Counted from the first letter of the stretch, positions 43,345 to 52,018 are shown. The stretch: DNA of 64,000 nucleotides from Eubacterium sp. (GCA_017433825.1 JAFRGL010000020.1:36803-100802); one strand, 5' to 3'. The notes: generated by a model not told the origin, from the letters alone. Numbers and translations: made by a program.

Positions 43345-43474
43345 TATCTGTCCCTCCGGTTTAAGCACATTTCAGCTGAAGCATTCAAGACAATACTGTT
43401 TGGTCAGTATTCTTACTGATTATAGCATAAATCCGCCGGTATGTATGCACTGATTTTGCATACAGCGGATAATG

Positions 43475-43502
43475 AAAAAAGGACTTCCCTTCCGGGAAGT
43501 CC
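43475..43502 (-). terminator. Terminator of the 182-residue exported protein gene
   Basis: GGACTTCCC and GGGAAGTCC close a TTCC loop. The minus-strand transcript ends in six T, 26 bases after the stop. Confidence 0.9.
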
Positions 43503-43527
43503 TTCAATGTTCTGATTCGGTTTTTGC

Positions 43528-44076
43528 TTAAGCAGCAACTCTTCTCTTGCGGCTTACTACAACTGCGGCTCCGCAAATCGCAAGAGCGGCAATCAGGATA
43601 CCCCAGGTACCTGCGGTAACAGATGTGTCGGTCTTGGCAGCTTCAACATCAAACTCGAGAGTACCAATCTTAACGCCGTCTTTGTAAATCTCAGCAGACT
43701 GGTCACCTTTATGCAGCGCATTCGGATTGGAAACGAGCTTGTAGGTCAGACCAAGCGCATCACATGCGGCTTTGAACTTGCCAAGTAGATAATTCTGCTC
43801 TTCAGCGGAGTACTCATGCAGGGACATGCCTTTGGGGGAAACGGTGGCAACTACGTCATCAATAATGCCCTTAACGGCATTGTACTGGTCTTCCGTAACA
43901 TCCAGCTGATTGACGATCTTCTCTACCTGAGGATAAGCAACTTCCTGATATGCAGCAGGCAGTTTCTCCTTGACGTAGCTAAGCAGGTCATCCTTGGGAG
44001 CAGCAGCAACAGATACTGCACACAGCGCACAAACGGCTGCAGCACAAACGGCAAGTAATTTCTTAATCTTTCTCAT
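43528..44076 (-). CDS. Exported protein with C-terminal membrane anchor
   Basis: From the ATG at 44076 (AAGGAGAGG upstream) the 182-residue protein has a signal peptide (KLLAVCAAAVCALCAVSVAAA), then a helical domain (LLSYVKEKLPAAYQEVAYP, VTEDQYNAVKGIIDDVVA). It ends in a sorting-like tail: a spacer with DTSVTAGTWG, a membrane helix (ILIAALAICGAAVVV) and RKRR. No LPXTG is present, so anchoring would be by the helix. I recall similar short proteins in clostridia without assigned function. Confidence 0.75.
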   Translation of the reverse strand: MRKIKKLLAVCAAAVCALCAVSVAAAPKDDLLSYVKEKLPAAYQEVAYPQVEKIVNQLDVTEDQYNAVKGIIDDVVATVSPKGMSLHEYSAEEQNYLLGKFKAACDALGLTYKLVSNPNALHKGDQSAEIYKDGVKIGTLEFDVEAAKTDTSVTAGTWGILIAALAICGAAVVVSRKRRVAA

Positions 44077-44128
44077 ATCTATCCTCTCCTTAATAATGAG
44101 ATATTTACATATTTTTTTAGTTACTACT

Positions 44129-44156
44129 ATTATAAACATCTCGTGGTGAAAATCAA
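44129..44156 (-). promoter_or_regulatory. Promoter of the exported protein gene
   Basis: On the minus strand TTGATT (44156-44151) and a perfect TATAAT (44134-44129) are 16 bp apart, in an AT-rich region about 52 bases before the ATG. Confidence 0.7.
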
Positions 44157-44256
44157 GTAAAAAATTCTCTATATTTATGCTTATTTTTTACATGATTTTG
44201 ACAATACTGCACAGTAATAAAGGCGCAGGTCTGCAGACGCACACTCTCCAGTCCGG

Positions 44257-44619
44257 TCAGTCCATCTGGTAAAACGGGGATTCGTCCAAAGTACGGACTT
44301 CATGCTTCTCATAGTAGCCCAGCAGATTCTTCTCCTCATCCCTTAAGGCCACGATGTACACGTCTGCATTGTCCCTGGGACTGAAATACGCGTGCACGCG
44401 GTTGTGTTCCGCATCAGCGGCAAACCAGTCCAATATCTTCTGCAGGATGCCCCTGGTATTCTCATTGTGGCAGTCCAGGATGCTTTTGCCGGTCAGATCC
44501 CTTCTGTAACGGGCCCGTGCCGCGTCATTCATGTAGACAATCATGTGCGCACAGTCGCAGAAAACCACGGCATCGTTATCGCCGTCGGCAAATGCCTTAA
44601 AGAATTTGTTCAAATCCAT
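44257..44619 (-). CDS. PAS-domain protein
   Basis: The 120-residue protein is a single PAS-like domain: FADGDNDAVVFCDCAHMIVYMNDAARARY, GKSILDCHNENTRG and VYIVALRDEEKNLLGYYEKHEVRT, resembling the PAS part of DUF438-type proteins. Ligand (haem, flavin or small molecule) is unknown. The ATG at 44619 has GGAGGT at normal distance and is preferred to the GTG before it. It is the last gene of a four-gene run with the Ser-rich, short-peptide and transglutaminase genes. Confidence 0.75.
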   Translation of the reverse strand: MDLNKFFKAFADGDNDAVVFCDCAHMIVYMNDAARARYRRDLTGKSILDCHNENTRGILQKILDWFAADAEHNRVHAYFSPRDNADVYIVALRDEEKNLLGYYEKHEVRTLDESPFYQMD

Positions 44620-44644
44620 CACGTACCTCCTTTGGATTCAAATC

Positions 44645-45160
44645 TCAGTCCGGATCAATAATGATCGGCGTCTCATAAGGGTCCCCGCCGTTATCTGCCG
44701 GCTCAGGCTCTTCCGTGGGCTGGGGTTCCTGCGGCGCAGGTGTGGGCGTTGCAGGGGTGGTCGGCTGCTGTCCGTCGTCATCCCTGATAATTTCGGTGGT
44801 GTTTCCTTCCTGCACCGGAGTCTGGCTGTCACCAGCCTGGTTTGCGGGTGCATCAGTGCCGGCCGGCTGGTTCTGCTCTGTACTCTCCGTATCGGCCGAA
44901 GTACTGCTTACTGCTTCCGCCTCTGCAGAGGAACTGCTTACTGATTCCGAAGCCGCGCTTTTATCCGATGTCTCCGCTTCCGCCTCCATGCTCTTCGAAC
45001 CGGTTTCCTTCTTCTCTTCGGATTCCGCAGAAACTGACGTCTCCGTTTCCTTTTGCACGGATTCTTTTTTTCCGCCGGCATTCATATTCACGACTAGCGC
45101 GATAATAATGACCACCACCGCGATGCAACCGAGGATGAGGGCGGTGAGTTTTTTCTTCAT
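44645..45160 (-). CDS. Membrane-anchored Ser/Glu/Pro-rich protein
   Basis: The 171-residue protein has an N-terminal membrane segment (ALILGCIAVVVIIIALVV) followed by low-complexity sequence rich in Ser, Glu, Ala, Thr and Pro (KSMEAEAETSDKSAASESVS, TTPATPTPAPQEPQPT). No folded domain is seen. It could be a cell-surface spacer or stalk. It lies 42 bases after the short-peptide gene. Confidence 0.65.
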   Translation of the reverse strand: MKKKLTALILGCIAVVVIIIALVVNMNAGGKKESVQKETETSVSAESEEKKETGSKSMEAEAETSDKSAASESVSSSSAEAEAVSSTSADTESTEQNQPAGTDAPANQAGDSQTPVQEGNTTEIIRDDDGQQPTTPATPTPAPQEPQPTEEPEPADNGGDPYETPIIIDPD

Positions 45161-45202
45161 TTACAATCTCCGACAATTATTGAAATACAATCTAAAACAG
45201 TA

Positions 45203-45319
45203 TTATGTATTCGGATCAACAGGTGTTTCGTTACCCCCCTGATCCAGTGAATCGGTAATAATATCATCATTTGTAAAATAAAGGATTTCGATATCTGTAC
45301 CAGTATAGTTCTCTTTCAT
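45203..45319 (-). CDS. 38-residue peptide of the I-I-T-x-S type
   Basis: Translation gives MKENYTGTDIEILYFTNDDI, then ITDSLDQGGNETPVDPNT, with AGAGGAAG seven bases before the ATG. Short peptides with a hydrophobic xIEILxF stretch, DDIITxS and a Gly/Asn/Pro tail are common in Lachnospiraceae, often near secreted proteins. I do not know an assigned role. It might be a signal, a modified peptide or a leader. It lies 66 bases after the transglutaminase-type gene and 42 before the Ser-rich gene. Confidence 0.65.
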   Translation of the reverse strand: MKENYTGTDIEILYFTNDDIITDSLDQGGNETPVDPNT

Positions 45320-45385
45320 TTTCTTCCTCTTTCAATCTGATAAATGATAAATCTTCAAGGCACTATTGATTGCACTCCATTGTAT

Positions 45386-47710
45386 TTATGATGTGAAGAG
45401 TCCCTTCGCCTTCTGATGATATACATAAAGTGCTTTGCACAGATTCCCCAAGTTCTCGTTGACCGTTTCTTTACTTAACGTCGAGTAGACGTAAGACATA
45501 CCGCTGTACTGTATTGTATAGGTACTGTTTTCTCCTGATAATCCGACCTCTGTAGTTGTATAAGTTCCTAATTCAGCGGCTGGAATACCCTCTAATGTTA
45601 CCCGATAATAATTGCTTCCCGCCGATACCGGTGTCAGATCTTTTCCTACGGCAGTAAAGCTGTATTCATCAATATTATGCCCGGATTCTACCGTAAAATA
45701 ATGATTAATAAGGGTTTCCGCTTCAAGTGTCAGACTCGTACCATAATAAGCAAGTCCCTCCGGCAGTATACCGGTTTTCACTTTATTATAATTTGAAACA
45801 TTCTCAGCCACAGTCTCGGCAGTTATATTGTTGATAGCTGTACTGTCAGGCACCACGCCGCTGCTGTTATAACCGAAATAAACCTGCGCATACTCCCCGT
45901 AATTGTCCATTGCCTCTGCTAACGCAACCAACTTCTCATCTGTACTCTCTTTTGCCAGTTCCAGATATCTGGCAATAGAATACTCATACCCGTCTGTATA
46001 ATCTGTCGCCAGAGAATTGCTCAGCAAGGTAATAGGATTTCCTTCAGTATCCTTCACTGTTATGGTAATAACATCCCGCATTTCCTTGGCCACCATGTTA
46101 ACCGTAAATTTGTAGGACCCGGTATTTTCATCTACCGTCAGGCCATCACCTAAAGATACCGTACCATCGCCGCCATTCGGTGTGGAGTAATGTATAACCG
46201 CCCGGTTTGCAACAGATGCCTTCATATCCATGTAAAAATTCACACCAATATCTCCATGTAAGGAAAGGGAATTTCCGCTAAGCTGGATGGCATCTATGTC
46301 CAGGTCAGCTGCAGTACTTACTGTTTTAATCGTACATGTTGCAGATACCTCCGGGTCAGACACAGACGAAATCTTTACCACTATCGTACCAGTTCTTCCA
46401 TCCGATGGCGCTGTGGGTGTGATTTCAATCCATCCGCCCTGATTGCTTTTACTACTGCTATATCCAACTGTACGTTCAATAATATCAAAATTGACCGAAG
46501 TATCAAAAGCATCTGCCGGTTCAACCGTTGCCTGGACCCTGTAAGGCTGACCGTACAGTACGTACCCGGATGTGGAATCCAGCACGATTCCTGTAACGGG
46601 GACCTTTGCGGAGTCCGGATAGGCAAGGCTTGCTGATGCCATAGGATAAGCCACGTTAAATGCCTCGGAAGCATATTCACTATTCCTGGAATGGTCGCTA
46701 AATTCAGATTCGCATTTCAGGAAATAGGTATATTGAGAAGGTGCTTTTCCGGTATCCCAGGTAGCATCTGTATCATAGTATTGACCATTTATCCCCACAA
46801 TAACCCATGCATGCGCTTCTTGTCTGCCGGTACCGGAAATGATTCTTGCACTGATGCCTGCCTGCCGAAGCATTCTGTAAAACAGGCAGGTATAACCCTG
46901 ACATACAGCAGTACCGTTAATCAATGCTGCATATGCCGTATACTTCAGTTTATACGATGAATTATTCAGATTTGTATAATCATATACGACATGGGAAGTT
47001 ATATAATCATAAATTTTCGCAATCTTATAATCATCAGCCTTGTTGGCCAAATCCAACTCCGCCAAAACAGAAGCAACCTGTGAATCCACGGCAGCTTCCT
47101 GTGCAGAAGTCATAAAGTAATTGACATTGTAAGTAACAGTGAAAACAGACTCATTGTAACCAATGGGACTTTCATCAATCGCTGTCTGAAATCTAAGATA
47201 ATCTCCTGCTTTAGGATTGTCGCATTCTTTATAAGCCTCTTCCAGCAGATCGAAGAACAGCTTGTTTATATCTGAATCCGAATCCGTGTAACCGGAAAAA
47301 TTGGGAGCAGTTCTGTCTACCGAAATCTCGATTGCAGCTGTCTTTGCAATCATCTGATCCCGCAGATACGCTCCGGCTTCTGCCAGGGTAGTATATCCCG
47401 ACGAATCCCCCGAAAGATCAGGAATGACTACTCCACCGGGATCGATTAACGGGGAACCAGGATTATCGGGATCGACAGGGCCGGGATCGATTACCGGGGA
47501 ACCGGGATTATCAGGATCGATTACCGGGGAACCGGGATTATCGGGATCAATTACCGGGGAACCGGGTTCTGAAGGATCGGGCGTATCCGGTACAACTACT
47601 ACCGTTCTGACCGGTTCAGTCGGTTCTAACGGTTCATCCGCAATAACCGCACCAGCTACCGAAAACACCATTACTGCCGCCAATAAGACTGCTAAAAATC
47701 TCTTTTTCAT
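45386..47710 (-). CDS. Secreted transglutaminase-like protein with Ig-like and Pro-rich repeats
   Basis: From the ATG at 47710 (774 residues) it has a signal peptide (FLAVLLAAVMVFSVAGAVIA). A proline-rich region follows with several copies of a DPDNPGSPVI decapeptide. The transglutaminase core (about 200-340) has Cys in GTAVCQGYTCLFY, His in GRQEAHAWVIV and Asp in YYDTDATWD, a full Cys-His-Asp triad. Next comes a bacterial Ig-like domain (GIVLDSTSGYVLYGQPYRV) and about 300 residues of unknown beta-rich sequence. It is likely a cell-surface protease or crosslinking enzyme. Codon use is more AT-rich than in its neighbours, hinting at transfer. Confidence 0.85.
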   Translation of the reverse strand: MKKRFLAVLLAAVMVFSVAGAVIADEPLEPTEPVRTVVVVPDTPDPSEPGSPVIDPDNPGSPVIDPDNPGSPVIDPGPVDPDNPGSPLIDPGGVVIPDLSGDSSGYTTLAEAGAYLRDQMIAKTAAIEISVDRTAPNFSGYTDSDSDINKLFFDLLEEAYKECDNPKAGDYLRFQTAIDESPIGYNESVFTVTYNVNYFMTSAQEAAVDSQVASVLAELDLANKADDYKIAKIYDYITSHVVYDYTNLNNSSYKLKYTAYAALINGTAVCQGYTCLFYRMLRQAGISARIISGTGRQEAHAWVIVGINGQYYDTDATWDTGKAPSQYTYFLKCESEFSDHSRNSEYASEAFNVAYPMASASLAYPDSAKVPVTGIVLDSTSGYVLYGQPYRVQATVEPADAFDTSVNFDIIERTVGYSSSKSNQGGWIEITPTAPSDGRTGTIVVKISSVSDPEVSATCTIKTVSTAADLDIDAIQLSGNSLSLHGDIGVNFYMDMKASVANRAVIHYSTPNGGDGTVSLGDGLTVDENTGSYKFTVNMVAKEMRDVITITVKDTEGNPITLLSNSLATDYTDGYEYSIARYLELAKESTDEKLVALAEAMDNYGEYAQVYFGYNSSGVVPDSTAINNITAETVAENVSNYNKVKTGILPEGLAYYGTSLTLEAETLINHYFTVESGHNIDEYSFTAVGKDLTPVSAGSNYYRVTLEGIPAAELGTYTTTEVGLSGENSTYTIQYSGMSYVYSTLSKETVNENLGNLCKALYVYHQKAKGLFTS
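47440..47570 (-). repeat. 30-bp tandem repeats coding DPDNPGSPVI
   Basis: Three near-identical 30-bp units, ending in a fourth with a 15-bp shorter copy, encode the decapeptide. The DNA copies are close to identical, so length may vary between strains. Confidence 0.85.
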
Positions 47711-47781
47711 CAGGCAAGCCTCTCTTCTTATCAGTCTGCGCACCCCCGTGCGCTGTCTGGATCATATAATTAGACTAGTAT

Positions 47782-47810
47782 ATTATAATCTGAAATCTGC
47801 CAGCGGTCAA
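47782..47810 (-). promoter_or_regulatory. Promoter of the transglutaminase operon
   Basis: On the minus strand TTGACC (47810-47805) and a perfect TATAAT (47787-47782) are 17 bp apart. The leader carries a GCGCAC/GTGCGC hairpin near 47735-47751. Confidence 0.75.
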
Positions 47811-47825
47811 TGAATTCCAATAGAA

Positions 47826-47849
47826 AAAGCCCGGCGCACGCCAGGCTTT
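47826..47849 (-). terminator. Terminator of the glmU-like/nagB/glmM operon
   Basis: On the minus strand AAAGCCTGGCG and CGCCGGGCTTT arms fold tightly, with TTTTTC after them, 57 bases beyond the glmM stop. Confidence 0.7.
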
Positions 47850-47906
47850 ATAGACATTCGGTATTCTTAATTTAAGTATAAAGTGCTTTGCCAAGATTTT
47901 GCGGCC

Positions 47907-49256
47907 TTACTCCACAATATACCCCTTCTCCCGAATCACACTGATGATGTAATCCACGTATTTCTCGCAGAGGTCTGCTTCTTCGGCTTCCGCCATTACG
48001 CGGATGACAGGCTCGGTGCCGGATTCACGCACAACGGTGCGGCCGACGCCTTTGAGCTCTTCGTCTGCCTTCTTGATGGCAGCCTTCACATCAGGATCGT
48101 TTAAGGTGGCGGGCTTGGAGGTGACGCGCACGTTCTTCAGTACCTGCGGTACGAAGACAACCGGTGCCGCCAGCTCGCTCATGGGCTTCTTCTTCGCCAG
48201 CATAACTTCCATCATCTTCAAGGATGTCAGGATGCCGTCGCCCGTGGTGGCGTATTTGCTGAAAATGGTGTGGCCGCTCTGCTCACCGCCGATACGGTGG
48301 CCGAACTTCACCATGTTTTCATAAACGTATTTGTCGCCTACGGCTGTCTGCTCATACTCAATGCCCACCTTTTCCAGGGCTTTGTACAGGCCGAAATTGG
48401 ACATGATGGTGGTAACCACCTTATTATTCAGGAGCTTGCCTCTTTCCTTCATGTAGAGGCCGTAGATGTACAGTGTGTGGTCGCCTGTTACCAGGTTGCC
48501 CTTCTCATCCACGGTAAGGCAGCGGTCCGCGTCGCCGTCATAGGCAAAGCCGATATCCAGCTGGTTTGCCACCACGTACTCCTGCAGATGCTCGATGTGG
48601 GTGGAGCCGCAGTCGGTATTGATGTTGTAGCCGTTCGGCTGGTTGTTGATGACGTATGTCTTGGCGCCTAAAGCGTCAAATACGGATTTTGCGATGCTCC
48701 AGGCTGCTCCGTTGGCCACGTCAAGGCCCACCTTAACGCCGCGGAAGCTGTATTTTGACATGGAAATCAGGTAGCCGATATAACGGTTTCTGCCTTCCTC
48801 ATAGTCCACGGTCCGGCCGATATCGTGACGGCCCGCCACCGGGACGTCAATCTCACCGTCGATGTATTTTTCAACCTCCAGGATGGTTTCCTCTTCCATC
48901 TTCTCCCCGTTGCCGTTCAGAAGCTTGATGCCATTGTCGTAATAGGGGTTGTGGGAGGCGGAAATCATGATGCCGCAGTCGAAATCATCCACGTGGGTGA
49001 TGTAGGCCACGGAAGGCGTGGTGGTTACGTGCATGATATACGCGTCCGCACCGGAAGCCATAAGGCCCGTGCAGAGGGCGTATTCAAACATATAAGACGA
49101 ACGTCTGGTGTCCTTGCCGATGACGATTTTCGCCTTTTTATTCTGCCGCGCGCCGTAATACCAGCCCAGGAAACGGCCGATTTTCACCGCATGGTCAAAC
49201 GTCAGGTCTTTATTGGCTTCGCCGCGGAAGCCGTCGGTTCCGAAATACTTACCCAT
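47907..49256 (-). CDS. glmM: Phosphoglucosamine mutase
   Basis: The 449-residue enzyme begins MGKYFGTDGFRGEAN, the GlmM hallmark. It has the phosphoserine loop MISASHNPYYDNGIK (Ser about residue 98), the metal loop AYDGDADRCL and the sugar-binding EQSGHTIF. It changes GlcN-6-P to GlcN-1-P for UDP-GlcNAc. It follows nagB with no gap at all (47907-49256 against 49257-50048), so it is translationally coupled. Confidence 0.95.
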   Translation of the reverse strand: MGKYFGTDGFRGEANKDLTFDHAVKIGRFLGWYYGARQNKKAKIVIGKDTRRSSYMFEYALCTGLMASGADAYIMHVTTTPSVAYITHVDDFDCGIMISASHNPYYDNGIKLLNGNGEKMEEETILEVEKYIDGEIDVPVAGRHDIGRTVDYEEGRNRYIGYLISMSKYSFRGVKVGLDVANGAAWSIAKSVFDALGAKTYVINNQPNGYNINTDCGSTHIEHLQEYVVANQLDIGFAYDGDADRCLTVDEKGNLVTGDHTLYIYGLYMKERGKLLNNKVVTTIMSNFGLYKALEKVGIEYEQTAVGDKYVYENMVKFGHRIGGEQSGHTIFSKYATTGDGILTSLKMMEVMLAKKKPMSELAAPVVFVPQVLKNVRVTSKPATLNDPDVKAAIKKADEELKGVGRTVVRESGTEPVIRVMAEAEEADLCEKYVDYIISVIREKGYIVE

Positions 49257-50048
49257 TTACAGCCTCTCTTTCCTCTCAATATCCAGGAAATATTTGTACG
49301 TATCCACCATAAGCTCGCCGCAGGCTTCCTCATCGCAGGCAATAATCGCGCCGTTGTGCATCTGCAGCGCGGAGCAGGTCCATCTCTGGCTTACGCCGCC
49401 TTCCACAACAGCCGCCATGGCGCGGGCCTTGTTGTGGCCGGAAATCAGCACCAGGACTTCCTTCGCGTCCATAACCGTACCGATACCTACGGACAGGGCC
49501 TGGGAGGGCACCTTCTCCGGGTCATTTCCGAAGAAACGGCTGTTCACGATGCGGGTGTCGGTGGTGAGGTCACGAAGGCCTGTACGGCTTGTAAGTGAAG
49601 TGTAGGGCTCATTGAAAGCCAGATGGCCGTCTACGCCGATGCCGCCCATAAAGAGGTCAATGCCGCCGTAGGAGGCGATTTTCTCCTCATATGCCGCGCA
49701 TTCGCCTTCCGGATCATCCGTCATGCCGTTTAAAATGTTGATATTTTCCGGTTTCATATCCACCAGGTGGTTGAAGAAATTATCATGCATGAAATACCAG
49801 TAGCTCTGGTCATGCTCGTGAGGCAGACCCAGATACTCGTCCATGTTGAAGGTTACCACATTTGCGAAAGACAGCTCGCCGGCCTGGTTCATACGTGCCA
49901 GCTCCTTGTAAACGCCGATGGGGGAAGAACCGGTGGGAAGTCCCAGCACGAACGGCCGGTCTTCCTTATGGGCCTTTATTTTGCCTGCAATGTAGTCCGC
50001 AGCCCATTTGCACATCTTGTCATAATTGTCCTGAATAACAACTCTCAT
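49257..50048 (-). CDS. nagB: Glucosamine-6-phosphate deaminase
   Basis: The 263-residue enzyme has [36 protein letters not shown] and [18 protein letters not shown], which carry the catalytic Asp and His. It converts GlcN-6-P to fructose-6-P and ammonia, reversibly. Being placed between a GlmU-like acyltransferase and glmM under a glmS ribozyme, it may run in the synthetic direction here, with ammonia in place of glutamine. This is inference from context. Confidence 0.95.
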   Translation of the reverse strand: MRVVIQDNYDKMCKWAADYIAGKIKAHKEDRPFVLGLPTGSSPIGVYKELARMNQAGELSFANVVTFNMDEYLGLPHEHDQSYWYFMHDNFFNHLVDMKPENINILNGMTDDPEGECAAYEEKIASYGGIDLFMGGIGVDGHLAFNEPYTSLTSRTGLRDLTTDTRIVNSRFFGNDPEKVPSQALSVGIGTVMDAKEVLVLISGHNKARAMAAVVEGGVSQRWTCSALQMHNGAIIACDEEACGELMVDTYKYFLDIERKERL

Positions 50049-50058
50049 TTCTAACCCC

Positions 50059-50721
50059 TCATCTTTCTTCTTTGGTAATAACCACGCCGTTGTCGCGGTA
50101 AATGCTGTTCTCCGGCACTACACCGCGGACACAGCTGGTGGGATAAACATTGGAATGACGTCCGATGACCGTGCCGGGATTGCAGACCGCGTTGCAGCCT
50201 ACTTCCACGTAATCGCCCAGCATGGCGCCAATCTTCTTGATACCGGTTTCGATCTGCTCGGAACCGTTGTGGATAACCACGAGTTTCTTGTCGCTTTTCA
50301 CATTGGAAGTGATGGAACCCGCGCCCATATGGCTGTAGTAGCCCAGGATGGAATCGCCCACGTAGTTGTAATGCGGTGTCTGGACGTGGTCAAAGAGAAT
50401 GACGTTCTTAAGCTCGACGGAGTTTCCGACCACACAGTTCGCGCCTACAAGGGCTGAACCGCGGATAAACGCGCAGTGACGGACTTCCGTTTCCGGACCG
50501 ATGATGCAGGGCGCGCCGAGATACGCCGACGGAAAAACAGTTGCTGTCTTGTGCACCCACACATGCTCCTGAACTTCCTCGTAATCATCTCCCAGGGTCG
50601 GGCCGAGCTGCAGGATGAATTCCTTGATGCCCTTCAGGGCTTCCCAGGGATAGGTGAACTGTGAAAGGTAATCCTTCGCCAGCGTGTGGTCAAGATCATA
50701 TAAATCTGTGATTGTATACAT
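50059..50721 (-). CDS. GlmU-C-like left-handed beta-helix acyltransferase
   Basis: The 220-residue protein is a left-handed beta-helix protein: [42 protein letters not shown] and the end [21 protein letters not shown]. It resembles the C-terminal acetyltransferase half of GlmU, with VEVGCNAV before the hexapeptide end, but has no uridylyltransferase domain. It may acetylate GlcN-1-P, with a separate uridylyltransferase elsewhere. It is the first gene after the ribozyme. Confidence 0.8.
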   Translation of the reverse strand: MYTITDLYDLDHTLAKDYLSQFTYPWEALKGIKEFILQLGPTLGDDYEEVQEHVWVHKTATVFPSAYLGAPCIIGPETEVRHCAFIRGSALVGANCVVGNSVELKNVILFDHVQTPHYNYVGDSILGYYSHMGAGSITSNVKSDKKLVVIHNGSEQIETGIKKIGAMLGDYVEVGCNAVCNPGTVIGRHSNVYPTSCVRGVVPENSIYRDNGVVITKEER

Positions 50722-50789
50722 ATGTTTTATTTCCTTAAATTTCAGATTTCAGCATCGGAAACCAGGTCTGAACCGGCATTTCCGTATGC

Positions 50790-50940
50790 GCTTTCAGACT
50801 GCGGAAGAACCTCTGTTACAGTTTTTATTCTGCTTTTTGCTTTCTTCCTTACGAACAGCCTTAAATCCGTGGCAGCATCCGCCGAGTCTTTCGATAACTG
50901 CCATACCTCGTCAACCAAATATTACGGTCCTGGCGCTAAT
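50790..50940 (-). ncRNA. glmS ribozyme/riboswitch
   Basis: The minus-strand leader holds the conserved core: AGCGCC at the cleavage site (A at 50937), GGTTGACGAGG (50916-50906), TTATCGAAAGACTCGGCGG and ATG (to 50876), flanked by the P2 stem GGCAG/CTGCC, then GTTCGTAAGGAAGAA pairing with TTCTTCC (50809-50803). These match the known self-cleaving glmS ribozyme, which uses GlcN-6-P as a cofactor and lowers expression when it is abundant. It lies about 70 bases before the GlmU-like start, not before glmS. Confidence 0.9.
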
Positions 50941-51003
50941 ACCCGCCCCTTCCTCCTGGCAGAAAGGCCGGTATTTTATTGAATTATAAATTTTCAATCG
51001 TAG

Positions 51004-51032
51004 ATTTTACCACATATTGTGCCGCATAGCAA
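51004..51032 (-). promoter_or_regulatory. Promoter of the ribozyme-controlled operon
   Basis: On the minus strand TTGCTA (51032-51027) and TAAAAT (51009-51004) are 17 bp apart, about 60 bases upstream of the cleavage site. Confidence 0.6.
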
Positions 51033-51038
51033 CAAAAA

Positions 51039-51112
51039 AAGCCTTCCCCGTTTGGAAAAGGCTTGCCTTCCCCTAAAGGGGAAGGTGCCGGCTTCAGCCG
51101 GCGGATGAGGGT
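51039..51112. repeat. REP-like palindromes left of the Phd/RelE pair
   Basis: CCTTCCCCTAAAGGGGAAGG, then TGCCGGCTTCAGCCGGCGGA and TGAGGG, preceded by a degenerate GCCTTCCCCGTTTGGAAAAG copy. Together with the copy at 51887 it brackets the toxin-antitoxin genes. Confidence 0.8.
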
Positions 51113-51140
51113 AATATCAGTATATTTATCGATATATTTA

Positions 51141-51169
51141 TTGACATAAATGTCAGGCAATGCTAAATT
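51141..51169 (+). promoter_or_regulatory. Autoregulated promoter of the phd-relE operon
   Basis: TTGACA at 51141 and TAAATT at 51164 are 17 bp apart. A perfect 14-bp palindrome TGACATAAATGTCA (51142-51155) covers the -35 box, as expected for binding by the Phd-type antitoxin. Confidence 0.75.
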
Positions 51170-51192
51170 GATCGCATGGAGGTGAGAAAACC

Positions 51193-51516
51193 ATGTCATC
51201 TGTTGCGGATGCGATAACCAAAACAATACCGATTTCCCAGTTTAACCGGGGTCTCGCCGGAAAGATTTTGTCGGATGTGAAAAAGGAAGGCGCCAAGGTC
51301 GTAATGAAAAACAACACCGCGGAAGCTGTTCTGCTTTCACCGGATGAATACATCGAAATGATGGATGATTTAAATGACTACTATCTTCTGACGCTGGCTC
51401 TGGAAAGAATGACTGCCTTCAATCCGGACGAACTGATCTCTCTGGAAGAACTGGAGAAAGAAATGCATATTACACCGGAAGAACTGGACAAGACCGGTGA
51501 GGTTGAATTCGAATGA
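51193..51516 (+). CDS. Phd/YefM-family antitoxin
   Basis: The 107-residue protein has a Phd-type DNA-binding N domain (TKTIPISQFNRGLAGKIL, GAKVVMKNNTAEAVLLSPDEY) and an acidic helical tail that should wrap the toxin (LEELEKEMHITPEEL). It binds its own promoter and neutralises the RelE-like partner. GGAGGTGAG precedes the ATG. Its stop overlaps the toxin start (ATGA). Confidence 0.88.
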   Translation: MSSVADAITKTIPISQFNRGLAGKILSDVKKEGAKVVMKNNTAEAVLLSPDEYIEMMDDLNDYYLLTLALERMTAFNPDELISLEELEKEMHITPEELDKTGEVEFE

Positions 51517-51866
51517 CCTGGGATGTAAAATTTCTTGCGGAAGCCGTAAAAGACTACCGTTCTCTCTCCCGCAGTCAGCAGCTTACCGTAGATAAAGCCA
51601 TACGGAAAGTCCGGGAGAATCCGCTTCCCCAGTCAGAAGGCGGATACGGCAAGCCCCTCGGTCATAAACTGGGCACCAATTTTACCGGTTTTCTGAAAAT
51701 AAAACTAAGAGGTGAAGGCTTACGCATCGTGTACCGTCTCATCCGGACAAAGACGCAAATGCTCATTGTCGTCATCGGCGTTCGTGAGGATGCAGAAGTG
51801 TATATTTCCGCACAGAAACGCCTTCAGAAATACCATAAAGCACTGGACAGCCTGAATATCACCTGA
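51513..51866 (+). CDS. RelE/ParE-superfamily toxin
   Basis: The 117-residue protein has the RelE fold: VKFLAEAVKDYRSLSRSQQLT, a central LGHKLGTNFTGFLKIKLRGEGLRIVYRLI, and IVVIGVREDAEVY. Arg and Lys positions in GLRIVYR would suit mRNA cutting in the ribosome. It is coupled to the antitoxin by a four-base overlap. RelE is likelier than ParE, but the target cannot be read. Confidence 0.85.
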   Translation: MTWDVKFLAEAVKDYRSLSRSQQLTVDKAIRKVRENPLPQSEGGYGKPLGHKLGTNFTGFLKIKLRGEGLRIVYRLIRTKTQMLIVVIGVREDAEVYISAQKRLQKYHKALDSLNIT

Positions 51867-51886
51867 GAAAGCCTCGATAACCGTAC

Positions 51887-52018
51887 GAAAAAAGCCTTCC
51901 CCGTTCTTTGGAGAAGGCTTGTCTTCCCCTAAAGGGGAAGGTGGCTGAACGTAAGTGAAGCCGGATGAGGTCCATCCTCACCCGGTCCTCCGGACCGACC
52001 TCTCCTTTGGAGAGGTCC
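51887..52018. repeat. REP-like palindromes right of the Phd/RelE pair
   Basis: It includes GCCTTCCCCGTTCTTTGGAG, then CTTCCCCTAAAGGGGAAGG, GTGGCTGAACGTAAGTGAAG, CCGGATGAGG and finally CCTCACCCGG with TCCTCCGGA, ending in GGAGAGGTCCTT. Its start is nearly identical to that of the copy at 51039. Confidence 0.8.

Noticed and set aside
50722-50982. 86-residue open frame on the plus strand
   Set aside because: It is antisense to the glmS ribozyme and has no ribosome-binding site; the conserved RNA core explains the sequence.
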